A stretch of 64,000 nt of DNA from Amphibalanus amphitrite. Taxonomy: Eukaryota > Arthropoda > Thecostraca > Balanomorpha > Balanidae. Position 1 is the first letter of the stretch. Every line of letters starts with the position of its first letter. The position numbers were made by a program, and so were the translations under genes. The stretch spans positions 1 through 64,000 of the forward strand of contig NW_024881853.1 of the NCBI RefSeq assembly GCF_019059575.1, read 5' to 3'. Of the stretch, positions 45,507 to 57,152 are shown piece after piece. Below the pieces are notes generated by a model, which was given only the letters and a program-made list of their open reading frames with translations, ran no database searches and had not been told where the DNA came from.

Positions 45507-46469
45507 GGTATTGAGCTGTATTGAATGCAATGCTATTAAATTAACCCTTCCATCCGTACCCGCCGCTAATGTAGGTGGTTTAGCGTCCAAGGACATATGA
45601 CTAATGTCACATTACATAAGATCGGAGACTGCAGACATGATGCACATTCCCTCAGAGAAACTGACATCTTTATGGAGAGGGTGTGGTCGGGGCCGGGGCA
45701 GTAGACCAGCCTTGCTCGCTGGATTCGCTGACTGCTGCAGCGGCGCACACTGCCACGTGTGGTGGCCGGAGCGGTCAAAGGCTCCCTTCCGGCGGTGAGC
45801 GTTCTGCCGGCCGTGAGCCATGAGGGGTGGGACTGGGAGGCTACTCATGGTCCGCTAGAACAGTTATAGCCGCCGGCGTCTGCCGACCACTGCGTGTGGA
45901 ACGCCAGTCATTACCATATTAAAACGGATTTTTTATAGCGCGTGAGATCAGGAGATCAGGGACGCCGCAATGCTCGAGGTGTATTTCTATGAATAGAATG
46001 CTGCGTGACATGTTCATACGTTTAGGCAATAAAGCGCCCGTAAAATGTGAAATGAAGTTAGATTAACCCTCGTCAGTATTCTCCTAAGCAACAGCGTCTA
46101 AGATATAGATTGGTTTGTTCTTTTAGTCTTAGCCATTCGGCCCTTATTTTAGCTAGAGCTTCGCGGAAAAAATGACTTCATTGCTCGTTACGAGACAAAG
46201 CAGAAAGGTATCCAATTTTTAAGTCTTTTTCTGCATAATAGTTGACATGGAATCAAGTCAGTAACCCAAGGGTCAATAATATGGCCTGATATAGACCGTG
46301 TAGAGATGATGCTGTTTTCTTTTGGTTCGTGGTGTCGAATATTGCCTTAGCTTTGTTTCAGAATGATATTTGTAGGTATACATGTTAGGCAAGTCGGATC
46401 AGTTCAGGTCAGGTCCAAAGTTACTCGGTGTCCCGCCGACTAGTCTTAGAAGGTAGGCGCTACCGTGAA
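45507..46469. other. Intergenic, nothing recognised
   Basis: A GC-richer patch at 45670-45850 has frames on both strands without motifs. Confidence 0.4.
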
Positions 46470-47472
46470 CACTCGCACCGACGGGGGTCTGCGCCACTCG
46501 GACGGGGGGAGGGGGGGGGGCGGATGACCGCCCCCCCCCTGAGATCTCGAGAACGAAGCAAGATAGCGACGAGCGGTAAACGGCATGGGATATGCACGGA
46601 CAACGTCTACAATTTTTACAAAGGTCATTTTCAGGTCAGGTCAAAGATGACGTCACAGGGGTCATAAAAGTCAAAATGGCGGCGCTAGATATGGAGAGTT
46701 TTTCTCGAATAACTTTCGAACTAGTCAAGATAGGAACAATCTAAGGGCACCATCGTGATCCTCTCGTCAATCCGCATCGAATGATATATATGTTGACCTC
46801 GAAAGGTCAAGGTCAAAGGTTGACCTCAGGTCACGTGACCTCGAGGTCATCATGTATATCATTCGATGTGTCTTGACGAGCTGAACACAATGAGACCATC
46901 CGTGTGGCTGTATCTTGTTCCTGTACGGAGTTATTGGCAAAAAACCTTTGGTGACCTTTGATGACGTCACATGACCTTACAGCTGCCCAACAGCAAAACA
47001 GAGCTCAAGGTAGTGTCGGTTGATCGTATATGAAGTCATGTATGGTATATGGGGCCATTCCGACCCGTTTTAGTGGTAAAAACAGGGAGTTGATTTTTCC
47101 CCATTGACTTATAATGGGGAGGTCGAGAAATTGACCTGACCTTAGGTCACCGATATCAAAATTCCGAGATATGCACATTGTAGCTACTAATAACCTAATA
47201 ACATCCTGCGACTTTCAAAGGCCTCCGACATATACTGTAGCTCTGGCACGGTGACAAAGTTGCAAAAAAGCGACTTGAGGTTGGGTCATTCAATGTGACC
47301 TGGTGACCTGACTTTAAAAGTTAGGAGGTTCAAACTTGCACATCATGTGTAAAATTGATAAGAGAATAGTCGTACCAAATTTCGCGGCGCTGCGTGCGGC
47401 GGTTTTTCGATATTCGCGAAAAACCTTAGGGGGGGGGGCGGATATCCGCCCCCCCGTCGGTGCGCGTGTTAA
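46470..47472. mobile_element. TTAA-type MITE, copy 3
   Basis: It is a close relative of the copy at 20499: left end CACTCGCACCGACGGGGGTC, right end CCCCCCGTCGGTGCGCGTGTTAA. TTAA is kept only on the right. Near both ends a G run, GCGGATNNCCGC-like core and C run form hairpins. The body shares most of its sequence with the 20499 copy, including AGGTCAAGGTCAAAGGTTGA, CATTCGATGTGTCTTGACGA and ACTTATAATGGGGAGGTCGA, and shows the empty site for the fold-back found there. No coding sequence. Confidence 0.8.
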
Positions 47473-48565
47473 CTGCTTCATACACTTGCTTGCTCAAATA
47501 TCAGTTTACAAAGGCTCGTATAACCTGACCTAAAAATGCAGTTGCTGGCAAAAGATCGGACTTGAATCAAAGATCTGGTATGTCGAACATCATCGTTTCC
47601 AATCTTTCCGTCATCGGAGTGTCGCTTTAGTTAACACCATGAACGGTCTCTCACGAACCCGCTTGCTGCTGCCATGTAGTTGGTGCCATGTAGTTGCCAT
47701 GTGGTGGCCCGTACGCTTTAGTCGTCTACTCGCTCGGGCTGGCATATTTACGTCTGGACAACGAGTTGCGTTGGAGAGGCCGGAAATAGTGGCGATTTCA
47801 GGACCGCAAGAATGGACCGTCATTGGAATGATTCTTTTTTAAACCGTGCACTGTTCTCGGCCGGAATTTAATAGTTACTACAAAATATTTTGTAATTACG
47901 TGTCCACCAAGAATGAATGCCATCAGGGCTAAATTATTACTACTTTTGCATTTTGTCAAGAAGAATATAGTGCTTTTATATTGCAGTTTTAGCGTGTTTG
48001 TTACAAAATATGAAACGAATAAGCGTCAGTGTAATTCATGAATGCCAGACCTGAGGGGAAAGTTATTAAATATTTTGCTTTGTGTATTCCAAAAGGAGAG
48101 AGAACTATTTTATTTGTGCCTTCATGTCAGAATTGAAGGTGGATCATTAAATTTTCAAGGCAGTTTACAAACAAGCATTTGGTCTTTCTCGTATATAAGC
48201 AGAGCAGCGTGGCTAAGAAGAAAAGGTTGATCAATCCTGAAGTTCAGTCATCGTACCTCAACTTGGCAGCAAGATCCCCAAGGACAGAGGATACCTATAT
48301 TGTATACCTGTCCTGTAAATCAAAGCATTTTTGTACCTGCAAAGGCTTAAGTTCTTTGTGGTGTGTTCGGAGTGAGGCTATATGGCCGTTTTTGTTGTAT
48401 GTTTATTTGGAGATTGAATATAACTGTGACCCTGTGCTTGTTTGTATACTTACTATGGTCAAACAGGGAACAGCACATTCACATAACATACTCACCTAGC
48501 ACCTAACTCATAGCTGTACCCTGCAGGATTTGTACTTTTTCATGTCTCGAGCATTAACAAAGCAC
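47473..48565. other. Intergenic, nothing recognised
   Basis: A frame near 48179-48499 (106 codons) has no motifs and no codon pattern that supports it. Confidence 0.4.
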
Positions 48566-49605
48566 TTAACCCTCGCCGGCCGAGGGGGGGGGGCGGGTGC
48601 CGCCCCCCCCCCATAGGGTTTTTTCGCGATAGCTCCGAACACGCTGGCGATAGAGAGCTGAAACTTGGCATACCTGACCTTTGATCCAAGCCGCATCTTT
48701 TGACACCAACCGCATTTTTGGGTCAGGTCAGGGCACTGACCTATGACGTCATAAGTGAACCTCTGCACGGTCTTCAGATGTCGCAACTTCGCAACGCCCT
48801 CACTGCCAGAGGAGATGTCACAGGGAAATGAAACTTGCAGGATCTAGTATCCATTATGAGTCCCACAACTTGTATATCTCGGATTTTTCCTAAAGGTCAT
48901 ATGAGGTCAGGTCATTTTCGTGACCTCACCATTATAAGTCAATGGGGAAAAATTCAAACTGCTATTCTGGCGCCGGGAACGATCTCCAACTATCTCAAGC
49001 ACACAGAATCGTGATTTTATGCACTCCTTGCAAGGTTAGATGCGTCACTTTTGCAATGTTGACCTTGCGTGACGTCATTTATGACGTCATCAAGGTCATA
49101 TTAGTTTTTCGTCAATAACTCTTGATCAAATTGAGCTAGCGAGTCGGGAAAGCCACCAATGGACTCAGGAAGACCTGCCGAATCGAATGATATGCGACAT
49201 GACCCCTTTCGACCAACTTCGTGACCTGGGGGTGCTGACCTGACCTTGACCTGAGGTCAACACCCCAAGTTGACCTGACCCGGACAAAAAGTATATCATT
49301 CGACGCGCCTGAGCGAGACGAACACGATGCTGCCAAAATCGCGGCTCTGCGGCCGTTTTTTGCGAAGTTATTCACCAAAAACTGAACCGTACCTTGGGGC
49401 ACTTGACCTGACCTCAGAGGTCACCGGTTGACCTAGGACCTTAAAATCGGGTACCAATCTCTGCGTCTCGTAACGGCGCACACGCTCGTTTTTTCCGCGA
49501 CGCGCTAGCTCCACCAGGGGCGAAACGGCGAGGGGGGGGTCGTACCCGCCCCCCCCCCCTCGGCCGGCGCGTATGTAGAAAACCAATAGGTCCGGCGAGG
49601 GTTAA
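48566..49605. mobile_element. TTAA-type MITE, copy 4
   Basis: Perfect TTAA on both sides (48566-48569, 49602-49605) with ends CCCTCGCCGGCCGAGGGGGG and CCGGCGAGGG. Hairpins of G run, GCGGGTNCGNC-like core and C run lie near both ends. The body is rich in AGGTCA/TGACCT and TGACGTCA, and has CATTCGACGCGCCTGAGCGA near 49298, the counterpart of the motif in the other copies. Confidence 0.85.
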
Positions 49606-50090
49606 GTAGCTTAGTAATCATTTCCCACATTTTCTGAGCATCTAACATGACATACAGCAGTGCAGAGCAGCTTCAGAGAAGAAACACTTTAAATGCACAG
49701 ACTCACACCAGCCACCCAATGAGCCATTCCTCAGTTGACTGTTTCCCTGGATGCAGCTTGGCAAGGTGAGCTAACTATTGGCAAGTTGAAGGTTAGCAGG
49801 TAAGATTGAGTTAGGGTGAGTACCTACCTATAACTGGGTGCTACTGCTATGCAGGTCTTGGGTAGGCTGCAAATATGTGTGATGATTGAGGTTAGGTCAG
49901 CTGTCAGGTTATTCATGTATGCTCATTGCTCAAGTCACATTTTATGGACACTTGGCAAATTAAAAAACTAACATAACCTCATCTAAGCTAACCCGGCTAA
50001 ACCTACACAACTGCTGACTATAGGAACTAAGCACCTACCTACTTGTGCCTACATCTCATACCATGTCAAAGTAGAGTTCCTTGGTGGAAG
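49606..50090. other. Intergenic, left flank of the BEL element
   Basis: AT-rich, with no gene or repeat seen. The BEL target duplication begins at its right end. Confidence 0.45.
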
Positions 50091-50095
50091 ATTAC
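50091..50095. other. Target site duplication of BEL element, left
   Basis: ATTAC, repeated exactly at 54714-54718. A 5-base duplication is typical for BEL/Pao. Confidence 0.9.
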
Positions 50096-50509
50096 TGTTC
50101 GAGAGAAAACGTACCGTGCCGCACAGCGACGGCAGCGCGCGGCGGGCACGGCCGAGCCCGCCGTCCACGTGGTCCTCTGCAGGGCCTGGGGGGTCATCTG
50201 GAGCGCATGTGTGTGCTGACCGGCCCCAACGCGCCGGGCCGGCCGCCGCCGGCCGGCTCGGCAGTTCGCGGCGATACGACGACGACGGCGCGGCTCCGCC
50301 GGCGCAACGGCGCCGGCGTCGTACGATTCGATTGAGGTGTAGTGTGTGACGAGTAATCCAGAAATAGACATTCATCTAAGAACTCTTTTGGTCCTCCGGT
50401 TAATGAAACGATTCGATCAGATACGCAATTATTAGTGAACTGGACGATTACATGAACACTTTGGTCTGCCGTGCTGGATCAGAGTAAACGACCACGATTC
50501 ACACGAACA
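50096..50509 (+). repeat. 5' LTR of BEL/Pao element
   Basis: 414 bases beginning TGTTCGAG and ending ACGAACA. It appears identical to the copy at 54300-54713; I found no difference in reading. It is GC-rich in its first two thirds. Frames inside it are not genes. Confidence 0.95.
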
Positions 50510-50512
50510 TTT

Positions 50513-50528
50513 TGGTCCTCCGGGCCGG
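50513..50528 (+). other. Primer binding site of BEL element
   Basis: TGGTCCTCCGGGCCGG begins three bases after the LTR, where a site complementary to a tRNA 3' end (starting TGG) is expected. The tRNA is not identified. A related phrase (TGGTCCTCCGG) also occurs inside the LTR near 50389. Confidence 0.6.
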
Positions 50529-50588
50529 ATGTATGTGAACTAGTGAGTGAATGGACGTACAGTCCGACGCAAGTGCAGTGAACGAGTG

Positions 50589-53500
50589 ATGTCGGAAGCG
50601 AAGTCCGACGCAGTGATGTCGGAAGCGAAGTCCGACGCGAAATCGACCGCAAAGGCGGTCGCACGGTGTGACGCTAAATCTACGCGCAGCTCGCAGGCAT
50701 GTCATACCCGCAGCGAGACCTTCGGCAGCGCAGCGTCGTCCACCATCAGCGCAGCCCGCCGCCGAGCCGCGCTAAGCAAGCTCGCAGCGGAGCAAGGCCA
50801 GCGCGCGGCCGCGGCAGAGGCAGAACTGGCACGACAGCGGGCAGCTCTCGAAGCTCAACAGCTCGCCGACGAAGCTGAACGCCGTCAGCTGGAGCTGGAG
50901 CTGCTCGAGGAGGAGGAGTATGACCACCAGTCATCTGCCGTCGACCGTCAGGCTCTAGCTCGGCCTGCTGCCGCAGCTCCAAGTGAGCCAGCCGCCCAGC
51001 TGCGTGAGCCGCTGCTGCCGGGTGACAGGTCCTCACGCACCCGGGACTGGGTGGAGCAGTCCTCCCAGTACGGACAACTGGTCAGCGCGCGGCCATACGA
51101 CGACCGTCACCAGCAGGAACCGCGACGCCCGCTACAGCCCGTGAGACAGCAAACGACTCCACAGCTGCCTCGAGTGACCCTGGATAAGTTCAGCGGCTCC
51201 GCTCTGGAATGGCCGAGATGGATCGCGCTGTTCAGGGCTCTAGTGCACGATCGAGACGACCTGACTGACGTCGAGCGCCTGACATATCTCCAGGCTCATC
51301 TCACCGGGCCGGCCAAGGAATCAGTGCGCGGTATGTTGTGCGATTCTTCTCTGTACGGTGAGGCTCTGCGTGAGCTAGAGGAGGAGTTCGGTGACCCTGC
51401 ACGGGTCATTCACGCGACGATGAAAAAACTGCTCGATTCGCGGCCGGTGAAAGATGGTGATATGTCGGCTGTGACAGAGCTGTCACGTGACCTTCGCACC
51501 GCGGTCCGTGTGCTGCAGTGCCTTCACTACGACGCGGACATCTCGGCTGCCACCAATGTAACAGCCGTGATCTCGAAGCTTCCCGCTGCGCTGGCGCTGA
51601 AGTGGGGCGAGCACGCTGTACACGCTGGTCTCGTCCGCCCTACTCTCGCTGACCTGGACAGCTGGCTGCGCCGCTACGTGGCCGCTGGGCGCGCGTCCCT
51701 GACCCTGACGGGCCACCAGCAATCCAAGGCCGAGGTCAACAGTGGGGAGAGCCGGCAGCGGCGTGTTTACGCGACTGCGCTAGCGCCGGCCGCACCCCGA
51801 GAGGTCGTAAAACCGAAAATTAGTGCAATAAAGGCAGCGCCGGTCGCGAGTGAGGACGCATGTGTAGTCTGTCAGGGGGCACATGACGTAGAGCGCTGTG
51901 ACAGGTTTCTGGAGCTGACAGCGAGCGAGAGAGCTGAAGTGGCCGGTCGAAACGGGCTCTGCTTCAACTGTCTCGTGCGAGGCCACATCAGCGCCGCGTG
52001 CACGTCTAGTACAAAATGTGGACACGAGAACTGTGGAAAACGTCACCACACGCTTCTGCACAACGGAGAGCGTGTGTTTCCACGGCGCAATGCTGCCGGC
52101 AGCGCGCCGTCACCAGTGAAACATGTCGGCACTGCGGTGGTCGAGCCGCCCTGTAAGGTGCTGCTGCAGACACTGCCGATAACGGTGCATGGTCCTGCTG
52201 GGCGCTGCACGACCCACGCGCTTCTCGACCTCGGGAGCCAGGTAACGCTGGTGACCGAAGGCCTGAGCGACCGTCTCGGCATCTCTGGACCCGTTGACAG
52301 TTTGGTCCTGAGTACCATAAACGGAAGTGAACGACTCAGATCACGCCGTGTGTCCTTCGTGATCGAGCCTGTCAGCAGCGGTGGCACACGTCACGAAATT
52401 TGGAGCGCCCAAACGACGCCGACGCTGAGTGTGTCAGATCACGCCATGGACTGGTCACGGGAGAAGAGCAAATGGCCTCATCTCGCTGACCTGGATCTGC
52501 CGAGTGCGACTCCAGGTCCAGTAGAAGTACTTCTGGGTGCTGACGTCATAGAACTGATCGTGGCACGTGAGGTGATCGACGGACCACCGGGTGCGCCGTG
52601 CGCCGTGAGAACACTGCTCGGCTGGACGGTCACCGGCCGCGCGCCGGATCGAAACCTGCCAGTCAACAAGGACGTGCATCATATCCGTGTCAGCGAGGAA
52701 ACCCAGGACGCTTCGCAAGTGACTCGATGGCAACACGTGCCAGGGTCACTGAACTCATCGAACATAGGCCGCCGAGGCTGCTCGGTGGCTGAGGTGGCAC
52801 CGAGCGGAGAGTGGGGCCAAGGTCGCGCCGTCCTGTCGCGCCGTCCCCAGGACCAGCCCACCGCGCCGCACCGCCCGACAGAGCGCCCGAGAGACGAGGA
52901 AACGGCCGAAATGGGAGCACCAGACTGCGTCATCAGGGGAGCGGAGCCGGCCATAAACCCCAGCCGGTTCTCATCGTGGCTCAGGCTGCTGCGTGTGACA
53001 GCGTGGGCGCGCCGATTCGCTCACAACACCCGCAGCCGGGCAGCAGCTGATCGGCGGACGGGACCGCTGACTGCTGAAGAGCTGAGAGAAGCTGAGCGTG
53101 TCTGGCTGCTCAGCACACAGGCCGAGCAGTTCGGCGATGAAATCGAAGCTCTCCAGCACGGAAGGCAGCTTCCCTCGAACAGCCAGCTGCACCGGCTTAA
53201 CCCATTCCTGGACTCGAACGGCCTTCTGAGAGTCGGGGGCCAGCTGCGCCACGCCCGGCTCGACTTCAAGGTCAAGCGCCGGGTGATTCTACCTGCACGC
53301 GGAGACATCACTCGGTTGATCGTCACCGACCGACACGAGAAGCTCGCCCATTCTGGCGCAGACCACGTTCTGGCTCACCTGCGGAACCAATTCTGGGTCA
53401 TCAGTGGCAGGGCCGCTGTGCGGCGGTACACACCAACCTGCACGCCGTGCCGGAAACGGTCAGCCCAGCCAGCGCCGCCGCTAACGAGTGACCTACAGGC

Positions 53501-53723
53501 TTCCAAGTGGGCGAGCCGGCCCCGAGCCGCACCTCCGGACGCTTATCACACGGATGAAGTGACGCGCAGACCCGGCAGACGTGCAGCTCGACGAATTAGC
53601 GCCGGCGACAAAGGACAATCTGCCTCGAGGGCACTGGCCTGTGGGGCGAGTGGTGAACGTGTTCCCTGGCGCCGACGGCCGAGGGCGGGTGGTCGAAATG
53701 GCCACTGCCACTGGTCGCTCTAG
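50589..53723 (+). CDS. BEL/Pao Gag-protease polyprotein with deleted RT and integrase core
   Basis: The start is the first ATG (50589); a 27-base direct repeat provides a second in-frame ATG nearby. 1044 residues. An Ala/Glu-rich coiled coil lies at about 60-110. A Pao Gag region (DUF1759-like, LDKFSGSALEWPRWIALF) lies at about 195-345. Zinc-knuckle cysteines are at about 425-490. An aspartic protease has DLGS at 547-550 (Leu in place of Thr, as in many BEL proteases). At about 710 (near 52716) the frame jumps to the end of RNase H (RWQHVPGSLN), so RT is absent, in frame. The integrase zinc domain follows (H916, H921, C951, C954), then the frame loses the DDE core. Gag and protease look functional. 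The protein could form particles but not copy or integrate DNA. Confidence 0.9.
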   Translation: MSEAKSDAVMSEAKSDAKSTAKAVARCDAKSTRSSQACHTRSETFGSAASSTISAARRRAALSKLAAEQGQRAAAAEAELARQRAALEAQQLADEAERRQLELELLEEEEYDHQSSAVDRQALARPAAAAPSEPAAQLREPLLPGDRSSRTRDWVEQSSQYGQLVSARPYDDRHQQEPRRPLQPVRQQTTPQLPRVTLDKFSGSALEWPRWIALFRALVHDRDDLTDVERLTYLQAHLTGPAKESVRGMLCDSSLYGEALRELEEEFGDPARVIHATMKKLLDSRPVKDGDMSAVTELSRDLRTAVRVLQCLHYDADISAATNVTAVISKLPAALALKWGEHAVHAGLVRPTLADLDSWLRRYVAAGRASLTLTGHQQSKAEVNSGESRQRRVYATALAPAAPREVVKPKISAIKAAPVASEDACVVCQGAHDVERCDRFLELTASERAEVAGRNGLCFNCLVRGHISAACTSSTKCGHENCGKRHHTLLHNGERVFPRRNAAGSAPSPVKHVGTAVVEPPCKVLLQTLPITVHGPAGRCTTHALLDLGSQVTLVTEGLSDRLGISGPVDSLVLSTINGSERLRSRRVSFVIEPVSSGGTRHEIWSAQTTPTLSVSDHAMDWSREKSKWPHLADLDLPSATPGPVEVLLGADVIELIVAREVIDGPPGAPCAVRTLLGWTVTGRAPDRNLPVNKDVHHIRVSEETQDASQVTRWQHVPGSLNSSNIGRRGCSVAEVAPSGEWGQGRAVLSRRPQDQPTAPHRPTERPRDEETAEMGAPDCVIRGAEPAINPSRFSSWLRLLRVTAWARRFAHNTRSRAAADRRTGPLTAEELREAERVWLLSTQAEQFGDEIEALQHGRQLPSNSQLHRLNPFLDSNGLLRVGGQLRHARLDFKVKRRVILPARGDITRLIVTDRHEKLAHSGADHVLAHLRNQFWVISGRAAVRRYTPTCTPCRKRSAQPAPPLTSDLQASKWASRPRAAPPDAYHTDEVTRRPGRRAARRISAGDKGQSASRALACGASGERVPWRRRPRAGGRNGHCHWSL

Positions 53724-53781
53724 GCGGCCGATCTCTCGTCTCTGCCAGTGCCGTCTCCGGTGCGATGGTGACGGGCAGTAA
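53581..53781 (+). pseudogene. Remnant of BEL integrase C-terminus (DUF5641-like)
   Basis: In a frame one base off the long frame, the residues LPRGHWPVGRVVNVFPGADG and then RPISRLCQ match the usual C-terminal segment of BEL/Pao polyproteins. It is overlapped by the end of the long frame, whose last 60 residues are therefore out-of-phase reading past the second deletion. Confidence 0.8.
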
Positions 53782-54299
53782 ATGGACTCAACGGATAATG
53801 TGTGCGCGAGTGGGGCAACTAGTGAGTCTTTTACGACCACCGTGTGCCGCTGCCGAGCAGCGTCGGAGTCCGGACATGTGTGAGTGTTAACTGCGTCCGT
53901 CATTCGTGTTAGGTTGACGTGTGCGTGTGTGAGAATGAGCCGCTCATTCTGTGCGCTGTCGCTTGTGTCAATTGTCATTTGTTTGGTGATTAGCCATTAG
54001 CTAACGGCTGTGAGCCGTTCGACAGTGTTACGCGCTCACACTGTCATGGTGCCCCTCCCGGGTCATTCGGCCGGTCGGTCTGTGCGATTAGCAGTTTAGG
54101 GCCTTAGAGTGTAGCAGCCTTAGATTGGGACCGACGCGCGGCGCAACCGATGTAGTTTACAGCCTTAGCTTTAGCGTTCGTTTATTGCTGTACGATACGG
54201 ACGGAGACGCTGCCTGCGAGCAGCTGCTTGTTGTTTCGTTAATGTTTTCTCTCTTACGTTTAGAATTTCCGCGAGCGACGCGAAAATTCGGGCCGGCCA
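53782..54299 (+). other. 3' untranslated part of BEL element
   Basis: Non-coding DNA between the pol remnant and the 3' LTR. A clear polypurine tract is not obvious before the LTR; the last bases are CGAAAATTCGGGCCGGCCA. Confidence 0.5.
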
Positions 54300-54713
54300 T
54301 GTTCGAGAGAAAACGTACCGTGCCGCACAGCGACGGCAGCGCGCGGCGGGCACGGCCGAGCCCGCCGTCCACGTGGTCCTCTGCAGGGCCTGGGGGGTCA
54401 TCTGGAGCGCATGTGTGTGCTGACCGGCCCCAACGCGCCGGGCCGGCCGCCGCCGGCCGGCTCGGCAGTTCGCGGCGATACGACGACGACGGCGCGGCTC
54501 CGCCGGCGCAACGGCGCCGGCGTCGTACGATTCGATTGAGGTGTAGTGTGTGACGAGTAATCCAGAAATAGACATTCATCTAAGAACTCTTTTGGTCCTC
54601 CGGTTAATGAAACGATTCGATCAGATACGCAATTATTAGTGAACTGGACGATTACATGAACACTTTGGTCTGCCGTGCTGGATCAGAGTAAACGACCACG
54701 ATTCACACGAACA
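54300..54713 (+). repeat. 3' LTR of BEL/Pao element
   Basis: 414 bases, appearing identical to 50096-50509. Followed by the target duplication ATTAC at 54714-54718. Confidence 0.95.
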
Positions 54714-54718
54714 ATTAC

Positions 54719-56657
54719 CCTCAGTACTTTTTATCCCAGCCCTGTGAAGAAAACTAATACTTCTAAGCTCTGAGTCACTGCTGGCCATCCACAGGAAGAA
54801 ACGCTGAGACTGAGAGCTTTGCCATTGTATATTGGACCAACAATCACTCACGAATGACTATGAACATATTATATGATCACATCGTTGCATGGATTGTCAC
54901 ATTGACAATTTCATAACAATCCTTTTTTCAAGAAATACAGTAATGATTAACATCAAAATAAACATCAAGTGGATTTAGTGATCCAAGCTTTCTCCTCCAG
55001 TAGCAATGGAATGATCGCATGTTTCATTTGCCAGACACTGAGTACCTAATGCACATTACAATCTGCATAGCATCTAAGCATAGTAAAGCTGCCAAAGTCC
55101 GTTCATTCTAGATTTTTAACTTGATAGCACTAATTTATCTTGCTGTTGTAAGTTATCATTCAATATTCATACCAATACATCAATATGCGCAGTGCGCTCA
55201 TCAGTCAACATTTTCTGGCATGATCCTGCTCAGCGCGCTCTTCACTGGTCTTCAGTATTGCTCCAAGATCTGCAATATTATAGCTTGTTTTCGGCCAATA
55301 AGCTCTTTTAATTTTACTTTTTCTTGCTGATATATGAGCCCGTTCAACTTGCGTTTATCAACCAAAATTTCATAACTTCAAGTTCAACTTGATATTGATA
55401 TTGGTCAGGAGTCAGGACCTCTGTCAGCCCCCTGGATACTTCGGATTGTATTCAGTCACATGCTTCTTAAATATGATATAAGTCAATCTTAGGGATTCAA
55501 AACATCCAACAAAACGACGTACAAGAGTACGGAAACCACCAGATAAACTTAAAAAGCGCCTTGGAACAGAGCCAAAAGTCGTGCTCCATTTGTTTGTTTA
55601 CAATGACTGTAGTGCTGATGTATTTTTAGGACTCTGAAGGTCGGCTTATAAAAAATGAAACGTTTTTACAAAAGTTGTAAAGCAAGTAATATTTATCTGA
55701 AAGAACTAAAATATTCAAAAGCCAAACACTATGAAATACATGAATCGGAACGAAAAAGTAACCCAAAAATCCAGCCTAATCACCGGCTCCTAAAACTGCA
55801 ACAGAATCAGCACTTTTCCCCGCAACTCGTTGTCCAGACGTAAATATGCCTCGGGCTGTGTGCAGCCCAATTGGTTGTTGCACTAAACACGCTTAACAGT
55901 CATTCCAAAATGCATGACATCATCAATAAATGCCCTTATGATGTTCATCTCACAATGTCTATCAGAAACTGGCTTTCCGCTTTTCGTATAATAGGGCATA
56001 GTAATGTTCAGCATGGCTAAGTATTGCATCATGAAACTACACTAAATTACACACACAATTTTAGTTGTCACCCAGCTGGAGTTTGTTGTAAAACGTCTGG
56101 TATTTTTTTTTTTCAACCACGCAATTTGATTAATCGTCGACCAGCACAGGAAAAAGCTTGTCGATCGGTATCGGTACTTCTGATGTCCCGCCCGCTGCTC
56201 TGTTTCGGGTCACAATGTCGCTTGGCCACTACACAATACATGTGCCGGTGAAGTTCGCAGGTCATGTGGCTGAGGGAGTCGGCGTCCTATTTGATCTCGC
56301 AGTTGGATGCGTGCTGGTTCTCTGGTAAACATGGAGTCGCGGTTTGCTGGATTATGTCTTTGGTCGGTGCCGACACAATAGAGGGCGGTTATTTCTGAGA
56401 GCTTGGCCGATAAAACATAAGCTTGTATCTTTCTACGTTTTGCGAAGTTCTGCTTTGTAAGCAGCGAAACGATAGCAAAGTATCATAGCAGTTTTATTGT
56501 AGACATGAGCCTGTGCCACTTAGTCACTAAATAATATGTGAGAATCTCAAAATAAAACTTAAGCTCGTTTCTATTGTTGTGCTGAATGATATGGTTGATT
56601 AGCTCTCTTAAACCTAAACAGTTATGGCTAGGAATTCTAGGAAATGATTCAGCATCC
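54719..56657. other. Intergenic, nothing recognised
   Basis: AT-rich DNA with only short frames lacking motifs. Confidence 0.45.
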
Positions 56658-57152
56658 TTAAAGGGACCCTCCCACCTTCAAAAAAGTTAATGAATTGGCA
56701 TGAAAGTGATGACCCTTGGTTCAGAAAGAGCGAAAACGAATATCTACCAAATTTCACCGAAAATATTCACTGGTTTTCAAGATATTAGGCTTTTACTTTT
56801 GTTTACTTTTTGGGATCTCCCTGTTACTAGCGACTTTATTTGGAAGCAATAATTTGGCAGCCTTATAGTGCGGCAGACGTTGCGCGCAAAGCAGCGTATA
56901 CCACCACGTGTTAACGATGGTTTTAGTCTAAGATTTAAAAATCGTTAGATCTCCGCTGACGTCACAAATTCTAAGGGGGCATTCCAATGCATTAGCCCCT
57001 TAGAATCCGAAAACTGCAAGTTTGAAATTCCATATCTTCGAATTAAAGCATTTTTCGATGTTGTGAGTGCCCAAACCGGAATTTGCAGGCCATGGCCACC
57101 AATTTGGCTATCTCAACTCAAAACTAATGTTAAGGTGGGAGTGTCCCTTTAA
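56658..57152. mobile_element. Short MITE with AGGGAC ends
   Basis: TTAAAGGGACCCTCCCACCTT at the left and AAGGTGGGAGTGTCCCTTTAA at the right are inverted repeats with two mismatches. TTAA borders both ends (56658-56661, 57149-57152), so the target may be TTAA, or TTA for a Harbinger-type element. 495 bases, non-coding. It is not related in sequence to the TTAA MITEs with G-run hairpins. Confidence 0.7.

Larger units (their letters stand above)
50096..54713 (+). mobile_element. Internally deleted BEL/Pao retrotransposon
   Basis: It has two LTRs that look identical, a 5-base target duplication and a single long Gag-Pol-type frame. Reverse transcriptase, most of RNase H and the catalytic core of integrase are missing. 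With identical LTRs the insertion must be recent, so the defective copy was mobilised by enzymes from an intact relative. At 4.6 kb it is shorter than full BEL elements, which usually span 6-8 kb or more. Confidence 0.9.

Noticed and set aside
54125..54579. Frames of 134-142 codons in the BEL LTRs
   Set aside because: Non-coding LTR sequence; they occur in both LTRs on both strands without motifs.
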